Source: Clostridiales bacterium (GTDB taxonomy: Bacteria > Bacillota > Clostridia > Oscillospirales > Oscillospiraceae). Taken from it: a stretch of 64,000 nt of DNA. The stretch is from NCBI GenBank assembly GCA_029268065.1, contig JAJUHC010000016.1:1-64000 (forward strand). Direction: 5' to 3'. The notes beneath the pieces were generated by a model. It had not been told where the DNA came from. It did no database searches and was given only the letters and a program-made list of their open reading frames with translations. This document shows, one piece after another, positions 26,828 to 36,738 of the stretch. The translations under genes and the position numbers were made by a program. Within the stretch, counting starts at the first letter, position 1. The number at the start of each line of letters is the position of its first letter.

Positions 26828-27489
26828 TAAAGCATCCCCTTCAACACGGCAACGATGTCCTGGTGTATATCCTGAATCCCCCGCATGGCGCCGTTCTCGG
26901 TGCATTTGATTTTCAGCCATCCGTAGTATTCTGCGGCCTCCTCGGCGCTTTCGCTGCACCTTTTCAGGTACTCGATATCGGTTTCGTGAATATCGCCCTT
27001 CGTATTTGACTCGGCTTCGCGTCTACGCATCTGCTCTATCGCTAACTCCGTCGGAACGTCCATGAAAATCACCTTGTCGGGCTCCGGCAGTCCTATAAGC
27101 CCGTACTCGAAATCGGAAAGCCATTTGAAAAACGCCTTCCTTTCGATTTTGCTTAGCTTCGAGCCCTGATGTACCGCGTTGCTGGTGGTATATCTGTCGG
27201 CAAGCAAAAGCCCGCCTCCCCCGTAGTAATCCTGCCACGATTTTTTATACGAGGCAAAGCGGTCCACAGTAAAAAACACTGAAGCCGCGTAGGCGTTGAC
27301 GTCCTCGGGCTTAGAGCCGAACTCCCCCGCGAGATACATTCTGAGAGGAGCCGAGGAAGGCTCGGTATACTGCGGAAAAACGAGCCTCCTGAAGGGCCTT
27401 TTCTCCGCCTCCATGCGGGCGCAGAGCATCCTGAACTGAGTAGACTTGCCGGAGCCGTCTATTCCTTCGAATACAATCAGACTGCCCAG
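26827..27489 (-). CDS. tmk: Thymidylate kinase, apparent CTG start
   Basis: Phosphorylates dTMP to dTDP. The ORF track begins at an internal ATG and lacks the P-loop. Reading upstream in frame gives LIVFEGIDGSGKSTQFRML, the TMP kinase Walker A, before a stop 9 codons further. No ATG, GTG or TTG lies between that stop and the P-loop; the best start is CTG at 27489 (CTG GGC AGT), with AGGTGA 6 bases upstream, giving 220 residues. Other motifs: DRYTTSNAVHQG (DR.. motif) and VIFMDVPTELAIEQM. It starts 6 bases after the tagA stop. A sequencing error is the other explanation. Confidence 0.85.
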   Translation of the reverse strand: MGSLIVFEGIDGSGKSTQFRMLCARMEAEKRPFRRLVFPQYTEPSSAPLRMYLAGEFGSKPEDVNAYAASVFFTVDRFASYKKSWQDYYGGGGLLLADRYTTSNAVHQGSKLSKIERKAFFKWLSDFEYGLIGLPEPDKVIFMDVPTELAIEQMRRREAESNTKGDIHETDIEYLKRCSESAEEAAEYYGWLKIKCTENGAMRGIQDIHQDIVAVLKGML

Positions 27490-27495
27490 AGCTCA

Positions 27496-28206
27496 TCACC
27501 TGCCTTTGAATCTTTCTGCAATAACCGCCAACAGGAAAAGCGGCAGCTTAGCCATGCGCTTTATGCGGCTGGGCTGCTTAATCAGCCTGTATAGCCACTC
27601 GAGTCCTGCCTTGCACCAGGCCTCCGGCGCGCGCTGCGCAACTCCGGCGAAAACGTCCAAAACCCCGCCGAGTCCCGCCATCAGCCCTACATCCAGGTCA
27701 GCTGCGTGCCTTCGCATCCAGAGCTCCTGCTTCGGAAATCCGGTGCAGACGAGCAAGAAATCCGGCTTCGCGTTGTTTATGGCTGTTATAATCGGGGAAT
27801 CGTCCTTATAATAACCGTCGGCCGTCCCGCAAATCTGGATACCGGGAAAGGCTTTTTTGAGATTTTCGGCGGCCGCTTCCGCCACTCCGGGCTTAGCGCC
27901 GAATAAGAATACCTTTTTACCCTCGGACGCGAGAAGCTCAATGTAGGCCGTCGCAAATTCAATGCCGGGCACTCTAGTTTTAAGAGGCCGTCCCAATATT
28001 TTCGCGCCGTATATTATCCCGATACCATCGGGCAGCGAAAGCGCGGCGCCGCTCAGAGCCTCTCTGAACTCTTCATCTTTTCTCGCGAGCCATACCATCT
28101 CGGGGTTTGGAGTAACGACGTAAGCCCCCCTGAGCCCGGCCGCGATACTGAGCGCCTCTTCGATAGTAATATTGTCAAAGCCGACGCCGAGAACATCAAT
28201 ACGCAT
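27496..28206 (-). CDS. WecG/TagA/CpsF family glycosyltransferase
   Basis: GT26 family enzyme, 236 residues, with the signatures VVTPNPEMVWLARKD, SLPDGIGI, RVPGIEF and GFPKQELWMRRH. Relatives add N-acetylmannosaminyl residues to lipid-linked GlcNAc in teichoic acid or enterobacterial common antigen synthesis; no teichoic acid genes are nearby, so the acceptor is unknown. The ATG at 28206 follows a TTG used by the ORF track. First gene of the tagA-tmk-DJ-1-5-FCL chain, 23 bases after guaB. Confidence 0.85.
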   Translation of the reverse strand: MRIDVLGVGFDNITIEEALSIAAGLRGAYVVTPNPEMVWLARKDEEFREALSGAALSLPDGIGIIYGAKILGRPLKTRVPGIEFATAYIELLASEGKKVFLFGAKPGVAEAAAENLKKAFPGIQICGTADGYYKDDSPIITAINNAKPDFLLVCTGFPKQELWMRRHAADLDVGLMAGLGGVLDVFAGVAQRAPEAWCKAGLEWLYRLIKQPSRIKRMAKLPLFLLAVIAERFKGR

Positions 28207-28228
28207 CAAATCACCGTCAATTCAGATA

Positions 28229-29722
<1,494 letters not shown>

Positions 29723-29780
29723 TTACGCCTCGAGGACGACATTGTAATGTTAAAATGGTTTGAAAATGCATATTTTCCGT

Positions 29781-29809
29781 AGTTTACTCCCAAGCCCTGA
29801 AAAAGTCAA
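29781..29809 (-). promoter_or_regulatory. Probable guaB promoter
   Basis: On the minus strand TTGACT is 17 bases from TAAACT (5/6 and 4/6), leaving a leader of about 70 bases. Confidence 0.45.
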
Positions 29810-29840
29810 TACAAAAGACCCTAAAACACCCTTTTGTCTA

Positions 29841-30674
29841 CTATTTTTCACCGAAACGCGCGTAAAAAAACATGTATTGCTGTGCGACTCCCGCATATTC
29901 GCCGAAAACCGAGGGTGAAAAGCCGTCTCCATAGTGTTTTGCAAGCGTTTTTTTCATCCAGACGTCTATCGGGAAGGCTCCCAGCATGTTGAGACCGAAA
30001 AGGATGACGCAATTTGCTACCTTGTCCCCCACGCCGTTCAGGGTTTTCAGGGCCCTCAGAGCCTCGTCGTAGCCTGAACGGGCGAGGGCTCCGAGATCGA
30101 GCGCGCCGCAGGAGACTGCGCGCGCCGCGCCGATTATGTACTCCGCCCTGTACCCGCATCTTATGGGCTCAAGCTCGCGTGAAGAAAGCCCTGCAAGAGT
30201 ATCCGCCGACGGAAAGGTGTGAAGGGTCCTTCCCTCGAAGCAGATAGGCTCTCCGAACATTAAGCACAGGGATTCGATTATTTTTTTTATCCGCGGGATA
30301 TTGTTGCATTGGGAAACAATGAAGGAGCAGAGAGCTTCCCAGGGATCCTGGCGGAGTATCCTGATTCCTTTTCCGAAATCGGAGGCGCTGCGCATATGAC
30401 TGTCGATGGCGACCGACCTGCGTATTTCCTCGTAGTTCCGGTCCAGATCAAAGTAGTCAACGAGTTCCTCAGGAGCTGTACCTTCGCTGGCGCGGATACA
30501 AATTCTGTCTCCGTCATGGAAAACCTTTGCGGCGTGTCCCCTGAACACGCCTGTGTAGACGCCTTCACCGTCCGCGTTCCACCGAAAGCACTGGCCGCAC
30601 TCGAATATTTTGACCGGGTCAAAATCGAGAGCGTCGATTATTTCGATTTGGTTGTTGGTCATAATATAATGCAT
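29841..30674 (-). CDS. 8-oxoguanine DNA glycosylase (OGG1-like)
   Basis: Excises oxidised guanine by base-flipping and beta-elimination. About 277 residues: an OGG_N domain (FECGQCFRW) and the HhH-GPD domain with LNGVGDKVANC (catalytic Lys in the helix-hairpin-helix) and the conserved Asp in FPIDVWM. The track start is too early; starts at 30674 or 30662 both fit, with AGG about 9 bases before the former. Monocistronic, divergent from spoVAD. Confidence 0.88.
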   Translation of the reverse strand: MHYIMTNNQIEIIDALDFDPVKIFECGQCFRWNADGEGVYTGVFRGHAAKVFHDGDRICIRASEGTAPEELVDYFDLDRNYEEIRRSVAIDSHMRSASDFGKGIRILRQDPWEALCSFIVSQCNNIPRIKKIIESLCLMFGEPICFEGRTLHTFPSADTLAGLSSRELEPIRCGYRAEYIIGAARAVSCGALDLGALARSGYDEALRALKTLNGVGDKVANCVILFGLNMLGAFPIDVWMKKTLAKHYGDGFSPSVFGEYAGVAQQYMFFYARFGEK

Positions 30675-30812
30675 AATGCAGTACCTGTATGTAAAATAAC
30701 AATAGTCTGGCGCTCTGCGCCGGCCCCTGCGCCGGGGAGCGGCGCCTGTAAAATGTGTGCGGCGGCGAAACCTTATAGCGTACATTATAGCACGGTTTCA
30801 CTGTCATAAAAA

Positions 30813-30841
30813 ACATGTTTTTTGATTTTTACGGCATATTA
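30813..30841 (+). promoter_or_regulatory. Sigma-G-like promoter of spoVAD-spoVAE
   Basis: CATATTA (30835-30841) fits the sigma-G -10 consensus CATWHTA fully, and ACATG 17 bases upstream matches GHATR at 4 of 5. It lies about 40 bases before the spoVAD ribosome site. Confidence 0.45.
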
Positions 30842-30889
30842 ATGCGAAAAAGTGAAAAAATTATCTCATAAAGCTCTTGGGGTGATGAT

Positions 30890-31897
30890 TTGAGTACAAA
30901 ACATTTGGGAAAGCAAACTGTTTTCCTGCAGACCCCGCCCTCCGTCATTGGCCGTGCCTGCGTCGTGGGAAAAAAGGAGGGCGAGGGCCCGCTCTGCGGC
31001 GGCTTTGATTACATCAACGAGGATTCCTATTTCGGAATGGAAACCTGGGAAAAGGCCGAGGTGGCGATGCAGAAGCAGGCCTTCTCGCTTGCCCTGAACA
31101 AAGCAGGAATTCCTCCCTCCAGCGTCGAATATGTCTTTGCGGGAGACCTTCTCAATCAGTGCATAGGCTCATCGTTTTCAATGCGAGATTCCACTTCGGG
31201 CTTTTTCGGCTTGTACGGCGCCTGCTCAACGATGGCCGAGTCGCTTTCGCTGGCTGCGATGGCCATAGACGGCGGGTTCGCGGATATAACGGCGGCAGTC
31301 ACGTCCTCTCATTTTTGCTCCGCCGAGAGGCAGTTTCGCTTTCCTCTTGAATACGGCGGACAGAGGCCGCCCACATCCCAGTGGACGGTTACCGGCGCCG
31401 GAGCCGTGATTCTGTCCTCGGGCGGCTGCGGGCCGCATATTACCCACATAACGACCGGAAAAATCGTGGACGCGGGAATAAAGGACTCAAACAACATGGG
31501 GGCAGCGATGGCCCCCGCAGCCTACGACACGCTGAGTACGCACTTTGAGGATACGGGTCTTTCCCCCTTCGACTACGACCTGATAGTCACAGGAGATCTC
31601 GGGAGCGTAGGGCACGCGGTGGTTTTGGATTTTTTCAGGGACGACGGCGTAGACCTTTCGGCCATTTATCAGGACTGCGGGCTCATGATATTCTCGCAGG
31701 AGCAGGACGTGCAGGCCGGTGCTTCCGGCTGCGGCTGCTCGGCGGTCGTCCTCACCTCGCATATACTCAAAGGGATAGAGAGCGGCAGATGGAAAAAGGT
31801 TCTCTTTGCGGCGACAGGCGCGCTCATGTCGCCCACCTCCGTTCAGCAAGGCGAAAGCATACTCGGGATTTGCCACGCGGTTTCCATATCTTCTTAA
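30890..31897 (+). CDS. spoVAD: Stage V sporulation protein AD
   Basis: Thiolase-fold protein of the SpoVA channel that moves dipicolinic acid into the forespore and out at germination; SpoVAD binds DPA. The 335 residues include QTPPSVIGRACVVGKKEGEGPL, FGLYGACSTMAESL and VTSSHFCSAERQFRFPLEYG, all typical. TTG start with GGGGTGAT upstream. It is followed after 18 bases by spoVAE; spoVAC is not present on either side. Confidence 0.95.
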   Translation: MSTKHLGKQTVFLQTPPSVIGRACVVGKKEGEGPLCGGFDYINEDSYFGMETWEKAEVAMQKQAFSLALNKAGIPPSSVEYVFAGDLLNQCIGSSFSMRDSTSGFFGLYGACSTMAESLSLAAMAIDGGFADITAAVTSSHFCSAERQFRFPLEYGGQRPPTSQWTVTGAGAVILSSGGCGPHITHITTGKIVDAGIKDSNNMGAAMAPAAYDTLSTHFEDTGLSPFDYDLIVTGDLGSVGHAVVLDFFRDDGVDLSAIYQDCGLMIFSQEQDVQAGASGCGCSAVVLTSHILKGIESGRWKKVLFAATGALMSPTSVQQGESILGICHAVSISS

Positions 31898-31915
31898 TCT
31901 GGAGGCTGATGCGAT

Positions 31916-32275
31916 ATGTTTATTGGTTACCTGAAGGCGTTTTTGGCCGGCGGAGCGCTCTGCCTAATTGGGCAGCTGCTTATAGACAAGACGAAGCTGA
32001 CACCCGCAAGAATACTGGTTTCCTACGTTGTGGCGGGAGTCGTGCTCGGAGCCGTGGGCGTATATAAGCCCTTTGCCGAATGGGCTGGCGCTGGGGCGTC
32101 GGTGCCCCTGACCGGCTTCGGAAACGTGCTTGCGCAGGGCGTGAAAAAAGCCGTGGACAGCAGCGGCGCCCTCGGAATATTCATGGGCGGACTCACCGCC
32201 GCGGCGGCGGGCGTATGCGCGGCCGTATTTTTCGGATACATGGTGGCGCTCATATTCAAGCCAAGGGAAAAATAA
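31916..32275 (+). CDS. spoVAE: Stage V sporulation protein AE
   Basis: 119-residue integral membrane protein with about three to four helices (FLAGGALCLIGQLLID, ILVSYVVAGVVLGAVG, GIFMGGLTAAAAGVCAAVFFGYMVALI), matching the SpoVAE(b) subunit of the DPA channel. Co-transcribed with spoVAD under the sigma-G-like promoter and ended by a terminator. The usual SpoVAC membrane partner must be encoded elsewhere. Confidence 0.9.
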   Translation: MFIGYLKAFLAGGALCLIGQLLIDKTKLTPARILVSYVVAGVVLGAVGVYKPFAEWAGAGASVPLTGFGNVLAQGVKKAVDSSGALGIFMGGLTAAAAGVCAAVFFGYMVALIFKPREK

Positions 32276-32291
32276 AGGTGCCAAATATTAG

Positions 32292-32336
32292 CGGACGCGG
32301 CCTATGAGGGGCGGCGTCCGTTTAAACATCTTTTTT
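32292..32336 (+). terminator. Terminator after spoVAE
   Basis: CGGACGC pairs with GCGTCCG over a 15-base loop, followed by a T-rich tract ending in TTTTTT. Confidence 0.65.
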
Positions 32337-33126
32337 AAATAAAGCGTGCGGTCTGCCCGTGCCTTGAAGAAATCTCAACGCTCAGAGCTGCGAATTCCTC
32401 ATTCAGCCAGGACTTCAGCGCCTCGCAAACAAGGTTTTCGGTGCAGAAGTGATCCGCGTCGATAAGGTTTATGCCCTCCTCCTTTGCGGCAAGGAAGGTA
32501 TCGTACTTTATATCCGCGGTAACGAAGGTGTCGCACTTCTTTGCAAGAGCCTGCGGCAGGTCGCCGCCGCCCGAGCCTCCGACCACAGCGACGCGCCTCA
32601 CCGGGATTCCGGCGTCGTGGTAGCGCAGACCGGCTGAATTCAGTATCTGCTTGAGACTGGGCAGAAACTGCGCCATTGTCACTTCGGAGGGCAATTCGCC
32701 CGTCCTGCCTATCCCGTATTCCACCCCGTTCGGCGATACGCCGTCGACAGCGAGCAGCCCGATATTCTTCAAGCCTATCGCCTCGGCAAGCCTGTCGTTG
32801 ACTCCCCCTTCCGCCGCATCCAGGTTTGTGTGCATGCAGACGGCGGATACTCCGTTGCTGAGAAGCCGGACGACCTTCCTTCCCGTCCTGTCGGAGTCCG
32901 TAACGCTTTTCAGTTCAAAAAACAGTGGGTGATGGGAAACGATGAGCTCCGTACCCTTTCCAATGGCCTCGCTTATGACCTCGTCGGTGATGTCGAGCGC
33001 TATCAGTATTCTGCCGACCTCCCTGTTCGAAAAGCCCGCGAGAAAACCAACGTTGTCAAAATCCATTTTCAGGCTTTTGGGGGCTTTTTTCTCAAGAAAC
33101 ATGTATATGTCGTTTACTGTCGGCAT
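32335..33126 (-). CDS. Nif3-like dinuclear metal center protein (DUF34)
   Basis: 263 residues from the ATG at 33126 (AGGAGAG upstream; one-base TGATG overlap with trmK). Metal-binding motifs IVSHHPLFF (His pair), MHTNLDAAEGGVND and the C-terminal DADHFCTE are the DUF34/Nif3 set. The family is often called GTP cyclohydrolase I type 2, which is doubtful; a metal-dependent housekeeping role is all that can be said. The trmK-Nif3 pair is conserved in Firmicutes. Confidence 0.9.
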   Translation of the reverse strand: MPTVNDIYMFLEKKAPKSLKMDFDNVGFLAGFSNREVGRILIALDITDEVISEAIGKGTELIVSHHPLFFELKSVTDSDRTGRKVVRLLSNGVSAVCMHTNLDAAEGGVNDRLAEAIGLKNIGLLAVDGVSPNGVEYGIGRTGELPSEVTMAQFLPSLKQILNSAGLRYHDAGIPVRRVAVVGGSGGGDLPQALAKKCDTFVTADIKYDTFLAAKEEGINLIDADHFCTENLVCEALKSWLNEEFAALSVEISSRHGQTARFI

Positions 33127-33824
33127 CAAAGCTCTCCTCTCATGCATTTCAAATCCTCCAATACGCGCTCAAGCTCTGCGATACGCTCGGGATTCCTTAT
33201 ATCCTTTGAATTTTTCATGCCATTGACGGCGCTTGATATTCTTCTTATATTGACGTCGAGGTAAGGTAAAAGCAGCGGCGGCCTTTCAATAAAAAGAGCC
33301 TCGGGAATTATCAGTCCGGCGCCTTCGGGCGGCTTTCTGCGCCCCGCCCTTACGAGGAAAATTATATATATTTCGCCGCTGTCCTCGGCAAGCCGCGCGT
33401 ATTCTATGAAAAATCCCCTTTTATAAAGCCAGGATATCAAATCCGGCTGCTTTGTCATCGGCTGGAGTACCAGACTGTGCCTTCCGTCAGCTATCCAGCC
33501 TGCGGGGCTGAGAATGTCTGAAATCGTCTCCCCGCCCATTCCGGCTATTATAATAGTTTCCGCGCTATCCGCAGCAAGATGGGAAACGCCGTCGGACAGC
33601 ACGAGCTCAAGTCCGTTTCCGATTCCGTAAGCGTCGGCGTTCCGCCTTGCGTTCTCAAGCGGCTCGGCGTTTATGTCCGACGCAATCACATGTTCCGCGA
33701 GTCCGGACTTGAGGAGCCAAATCGGAACATAGCCGTGATCCGTTCCGACGTCCGCCACGCGTTTTGAATCACCGCAAAGCTCGGCGACGGCAAGCAGTCG
33801 GTTTGAAAGCCTTATATTGTTCAT
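33126..33824 (-). CDS. trmK: tRNA (adenine22-N1)-methyltransferase
   Basis: SAM-dependent methylation of A22 in the tRNA D-loop region. 232 residues with motif I ADVGTDHGYVPIWL, the conserved IIIAGMGGETI and LVLQPMTKQPDLISWL. AGGGTGAT is directly upstream of the ATG. It starts 14 bases after a strong terminator, so transcription comes either from read-through of the DUF1858 unit or a promoter overlapping that hairpin. Confidence 0.93.
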   Translation of the reverse strand: MNNIRLSNRLLAVAELCGDSKRVADVGTDHGYVPIWLLKSGLAEHVIASDINAEPLENARRNADAYGIGNGLELVLSDGVSHLAADSAETIIIAGMGGETISDILSPAGWIADGRHSLVLQPMTKQPDLISWLYKRGFFIEYARLAEDSGEIYIIFLVRAGRRKPPEGAGLIIPEALFIERPPLLLPYLDVNIRRISSAVNGMKNSKDIRNPERIAELERVLEDLKCMRGEL

Positions 33825-33837
33825 ATCACCCTTAAAG

Positions 33838-33862
33838 ATAAAAGCCGGAGGACCCGGCTTTT
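33838..33862 (-). terminator. Terminator after the DUF1858 gene
   Basis: On the minus strand AAAAGCCGG-GTCCT-CCGGCTTTT followed by A/T-rich sequence; it separates the DUF1858 gene from trmK. Confidence 0.8.
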
Positions 33863-33870
33863 AACAGCTC

Positions 33871-34062
33871 TTATTCGGCGTTCAGCTTCTTGAGGAACTC
33901 GTCTGTGTCCACGCCGTGCACGGCGCAGGCCTCCTCAACCGTTTCCCCGCTTGCCATAACGCAGCCCAGACAGTGCATGCCTATTTCAAAAAACAAAGGC
34001 GCCTTATGAGGGGCTATGTCAAGAATATCAGAAATAACAGTATCTTTGGTGATTTTATCCAT
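33871..34062 (-). CDS. DUF1858 small protein (ScdA-N/RIC-like domain)
   Basis: 63 residues: the DUF1858 helical domain with HCLGCVMASGETVEEAC, the CxxC that in related proteins lies near a metal or redox centre. Stand-alone copies are common in anaerobes and are listed as hybrid cluster-associated disulfide oxidoreductases without proof. GGAGG lies 8 bases before the ATG, and a strong terminator follows. Confidence 0.85.
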   Translation of the reverse strand: MDKITKDTVISDILDIAPHKAPLFFEIGMHCLGCVMASGETVEEACAVHGVDTDEFLKKLNAE

Positions 34063-34172
34063 CGAGATGACCTCCGTTAAATAATTGATATTATTATACC
34101 CTTTTATTCAAAAAATGCAATATCAAACAAACAGAAAGCCATTCCGGGCAATTGAATATAATTACAACTGTA

Positions 34173-34203
34173 AAAGCTTAGGGATGCGTCCGCATCCCTA
34201 AGC
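34173..34203 (-). terminator. Terminator after the zinc-ribbon gene
   Basis: A 13-bp near-perfect stem (GCTTAGGGATGCG arm) with TTTTA on the minus strand. Confidence 0.8.
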
Positions 34204-34213
34204 CTGTTTCAAT

Positions 34214-34495
34214 TCAGTTCTGAGATTCCTTGATCTTCGCAAAGCAGTCACTGCAATATACGGGTCTGTCCGACTTCGGCTCGAAGGGAACCTTGGCTTC
34301 GCCTCCGCAGCTGGCGCATGTGGCGGTAAAGTACTCTCTCGGACCTCTTGCAGCGTTCTTTCTAGCATCACGGCAGGTCTTGCAACGCTGGGGCTCGTTC
34401 TGGAAGCCTCTCTCAGCATAGAACTCCTGCTCACCGGCGGTGAAAACGAATTCCGACCCGCACTCCTTACATACCAATGTTTTGTCTTCGTACAT
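34214..34495 (-). CDS. Double zinc-ribbon protein (zf-trcl type)
   Basis: 93 residues with four CxxC pairs: VCKECGSEF, RCKTCRDAR, ATCASCGGE and YCSDCFA, forming two zinc ribbons. This is the clostridial probable zinc-ribbon family (PF13451-like). Function unknown; nucleic-acid or protein binding is plausible. Monocistronic, with its own strong terminator. Confidence 0.82.
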   Translation of the reverse strand: MYEDKTLVCKECGSEFVFTAGEQEFYAERGFQNEPQRCKTCRDARKNAARGPREYFTATCASCGGEAKVPFEPKSDRPVYCSDCFAKIKESQN

Positions 34496-34548
34496 TTTGA
34501 ATCCTCACTTTTGACATAAATCTTGCCACATGGGCTTGTAATATGCGT

Positions 34549-35169
34549 TCAGCCTAGACTGATATCGCCATAATTAAGTTGTGTCAGCTTCCTTCTGACA
34601 CGCTGGACGGCATTATCCACCGATTTAAGAGGTTTATTAATTTTTTTCGCAATCTCGCGATAGGATAAGCCTTTAAGATACAACCCCATAATCTCGGCTT
34701 CAAGTCCGGATAAGTGAACTGCGAAGTCGGATAAAATCTCGTCTGAACGCTCTTTGTCAATAAGCAGGTCTTCCGGTTCTCTGCGGAAAGCGGCGTGCAG
34801 GATGGAATCCGCAAGAAGCGGTTCTCCATCAATAGAGGGTGCTTCCAAGGGTACATAGTCGTTTAATGGCGCGTGCTTTGAGCCAGCGGCTGATTTTATC
34901 GCGCTGTACATTCTTCGCCTGATGCATAACTCGGCGTAGGTTTTAAAAGAAGCGCCGCCGTTTGGATCGTAGTCTCTGAGTGCATATATAAGGCCGAGCA
35001 TTCCCTCCTGGATCAGATCCTCGCTGTCTCCGCCCGCGAGGAAAAATGGCCGCGCGCAGGCTCTTACCAATCGGGCATATTTCTCAACAAGTCTCTCTTC
35101 GGCGTCTCTGTCGCCTGAAATCGCCAAGCGCTGAAGCTCTTCGTCACTAAGATTTTTTAACTTTTCCAT
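34549..35169 (-). CDS. sigH: RNA polymerase sigma-H factor
   Basis: 206-residue sigma-70 family protein. Region 2 (EDLIQEGMLGLIYALRDYDP and YAELCIRRRMYSAIKSA) and the SigH-specific HAPLNDYVPLE match B. subtilis Spo0H closely, as does region 4 (GLSYREIAKKINKPLKSVDNAVQRVRRKL). Sigma-H drives the transition to sporulation (spo0A, spoIIA and others in Bacillus). It lies between glmM and the zinc-ribbon gene. Confidence 0.9.
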   Translation of the reverse strand: MEKLKNLSDEELQRLAISGDRDAEERLVEKYARLVRACARPFFLAGGDSEDLIQEGMLGLIYALRDYDPNGGASFKTYAELCIRRRMYSAIKSAAGSKHAPLNDYVPLEAPSIDGEPLLADSILHAAFRREPEDLLIDKERSDEILSDFAVHLSGLEAEIMGLYLKGLSYREIAKKINKPLKSVDNAVQRVRRKLTQLNYGDISLG

Positions 35170-35246
35170 ACTCAGCCAAATCTCGCTATTCTGTCAAATA
35201 TTATAAATAACCCGTTAAGAAAAGTCAAGTATTTATACAAAATTAT

Positions 35247-36614
35247 TTAATAATTTGAAGAATTTATCAGACTTTTTATAGTATTTGATAATTTTTCGGC
35301 AATATTTCTTGCATTTTCCATCTCCGAAGCTTCAACCATCACCCTTATAAGAGCCTCGGTTCCCGAGGGCCTTACCAGGATGCGGCCGCTGTCCCCGAGA
35401 ATTTTTTCACTGTTTTGGATCTCAAGCAATAGTTTTTCAGACTCCATGATGCGGTTTTTGACCGAGTTGCCGCCTTCTATGGGGACATTGAGCAGCATTT
35501 GAGGAAACTTCGGTATTTCGGAAACCAGCTCCGAAACGGACTTGCCGGAGCCCGTCAGAACGCTCAAAAACTTGACCGCTGCAAGCTGCCCGTCCCCTGT
35601 CGTGGAGTCGTCCAGGAATATCATGTGACCCGACTGTTCGCCTCCCAGATTGTAGCCGCCTTCCTGCATCATTCGAAGCACATACTTGTCGCCGACGCTT
35701 GCGCAGAGAAGGTTTATGCCGTTATCTCTGGCATACTTATGAAATCCCATGTTTGACATGACGGTTGCCACGATGGTGTTTCCCTTGAGCTTTCCCAGCT
35801 GCTTGAGTCTCCGTCCGCAGATGCCCATTATGCGGTCGCCGTCTACGATTCCTCCCTTTTCGTCAACGATAAGGCAGCGGTCCGCATCCCCGTCGAAGGC
35901 CATGCCCAGGTCGAAGCCCCCGTCGGCGACGTACTCCGAAAGCGCCTGAAGATGAGTAGAACCGCAGTTCCGGTTTATGTTCGTGCCGTCTGGTTTATTG
36001 TTAATTATGCTTAGCTCCAGGTCAAACAGTGAAAAAAGCCTTTCCGCCGTACGGCTGGATGCGCCGTTTGCACAGTCAATCGCCACCTTTAAGCCCCGTA
36101 TATCCCCTTCCCTGCAGCCTGCGATGTGCTCTATGTACCTTTCCGCCCACTTTTCGCCGCCCGGGAGAACCCTTCCGATGTCCCCGTTGGTTTTTTCGGG
36201 CAGGTGCTCTCCCGATAATATATAATCCTCTATTTTCTGTTCGAGCTCGTCTGAAAGCTTGAAGCCCTCCGAGCTGAATATTTTAATTCCGTTGTCCTCG
36301 TAGGGGTTGTGCGAAGCGGAAATTACAATTCCGGCGTCCGCGCGGGCGGCCGCGGTAATAAAAGCCACCGCGGGCGTAGGAATAACTCCGAGGGGCATGA
36401 CATCGGCTCCCGCGGAGCACAGCCCGGCCGTCAGGGCTGCTTCGAGCATATCTGAGGATATCCTGGTATCCTTTCCTATCGTAAAAACCGGCCTTCGGTG
36501 CTTTTCGTTCGAAAGGGCGAGAGCTGCGGCCTTTCCGATGTTAAAAGCAAGTTTTGAATCCAGATCCTTATTTGCAACGCCCCTGATACCGTCGGTACCA
36601 AAAAGTATACCCAT
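35247..36614 (-). CDS. glmM: Phosphoglucosamine mutase
   Basis: Converts glucosamine-6-phosphate to glucosamine-1-phosphate. 455 residues: MGILFGTDGIRGVAN, the catalytic phosphoserine loop ISASHNPYEDNG, the metal loop AFDGDADRC and the C-terminal phosphate-binding RPSGTEALIRVM. It uses the product of glmS in this window. It is 124 bases downstream of ruvB and could share that transcript. Confidence 0.96.
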   Translation of the reverse strand: MGILFGTDGIRGVANKDLDSKLAFNIGKAAALALSNEKHRRPVFTIGKDTRISSDMLEAALTAGLCSAGADVMPLGVIPTPAVAFITAAARADAGIVISASHNPYEDNGIKIFSSEGFKLSDELEQKIEDYILSGEHLPEKTNGDIGRVLPGGEKWAERYIEHIAGCREGDIRGLKVAIDCANGASSRTAERLFSLFDLELSIINNKPDGTNINRNCGSTHLQALSEYVADGGFDLGMAFDGDADRCLIVDEKGGIVDGDRIMGICGRRLKQLGKLKGNTIVATVMSNMGFHKYARDNGINLLCASVGDKYVLRMMQEGGYNLGGEQSGHMIFLDDSTTGDGQLAAVKFLSVLTGSGKSVSELVSEIPKFPQMLLNVPIEGGNSVKNRIMESEKLLLEIQNSEKILGDSGRILVRPSGTEALIRVMVEASEMENARNIAEKLSNTIKSLINSSNY

Positions 36615-36738
36615 TATAACATTAACCTCCGTTTGTCCCGCGGCAGCGTATTCGGATAAATACTCCGCGGAGTGTTTGGCACGCCGGTCTGCTGCGCGCC
36701 CTTAAAAATTCCCCGGCGGCACAAGCCGCGGATAAGAG

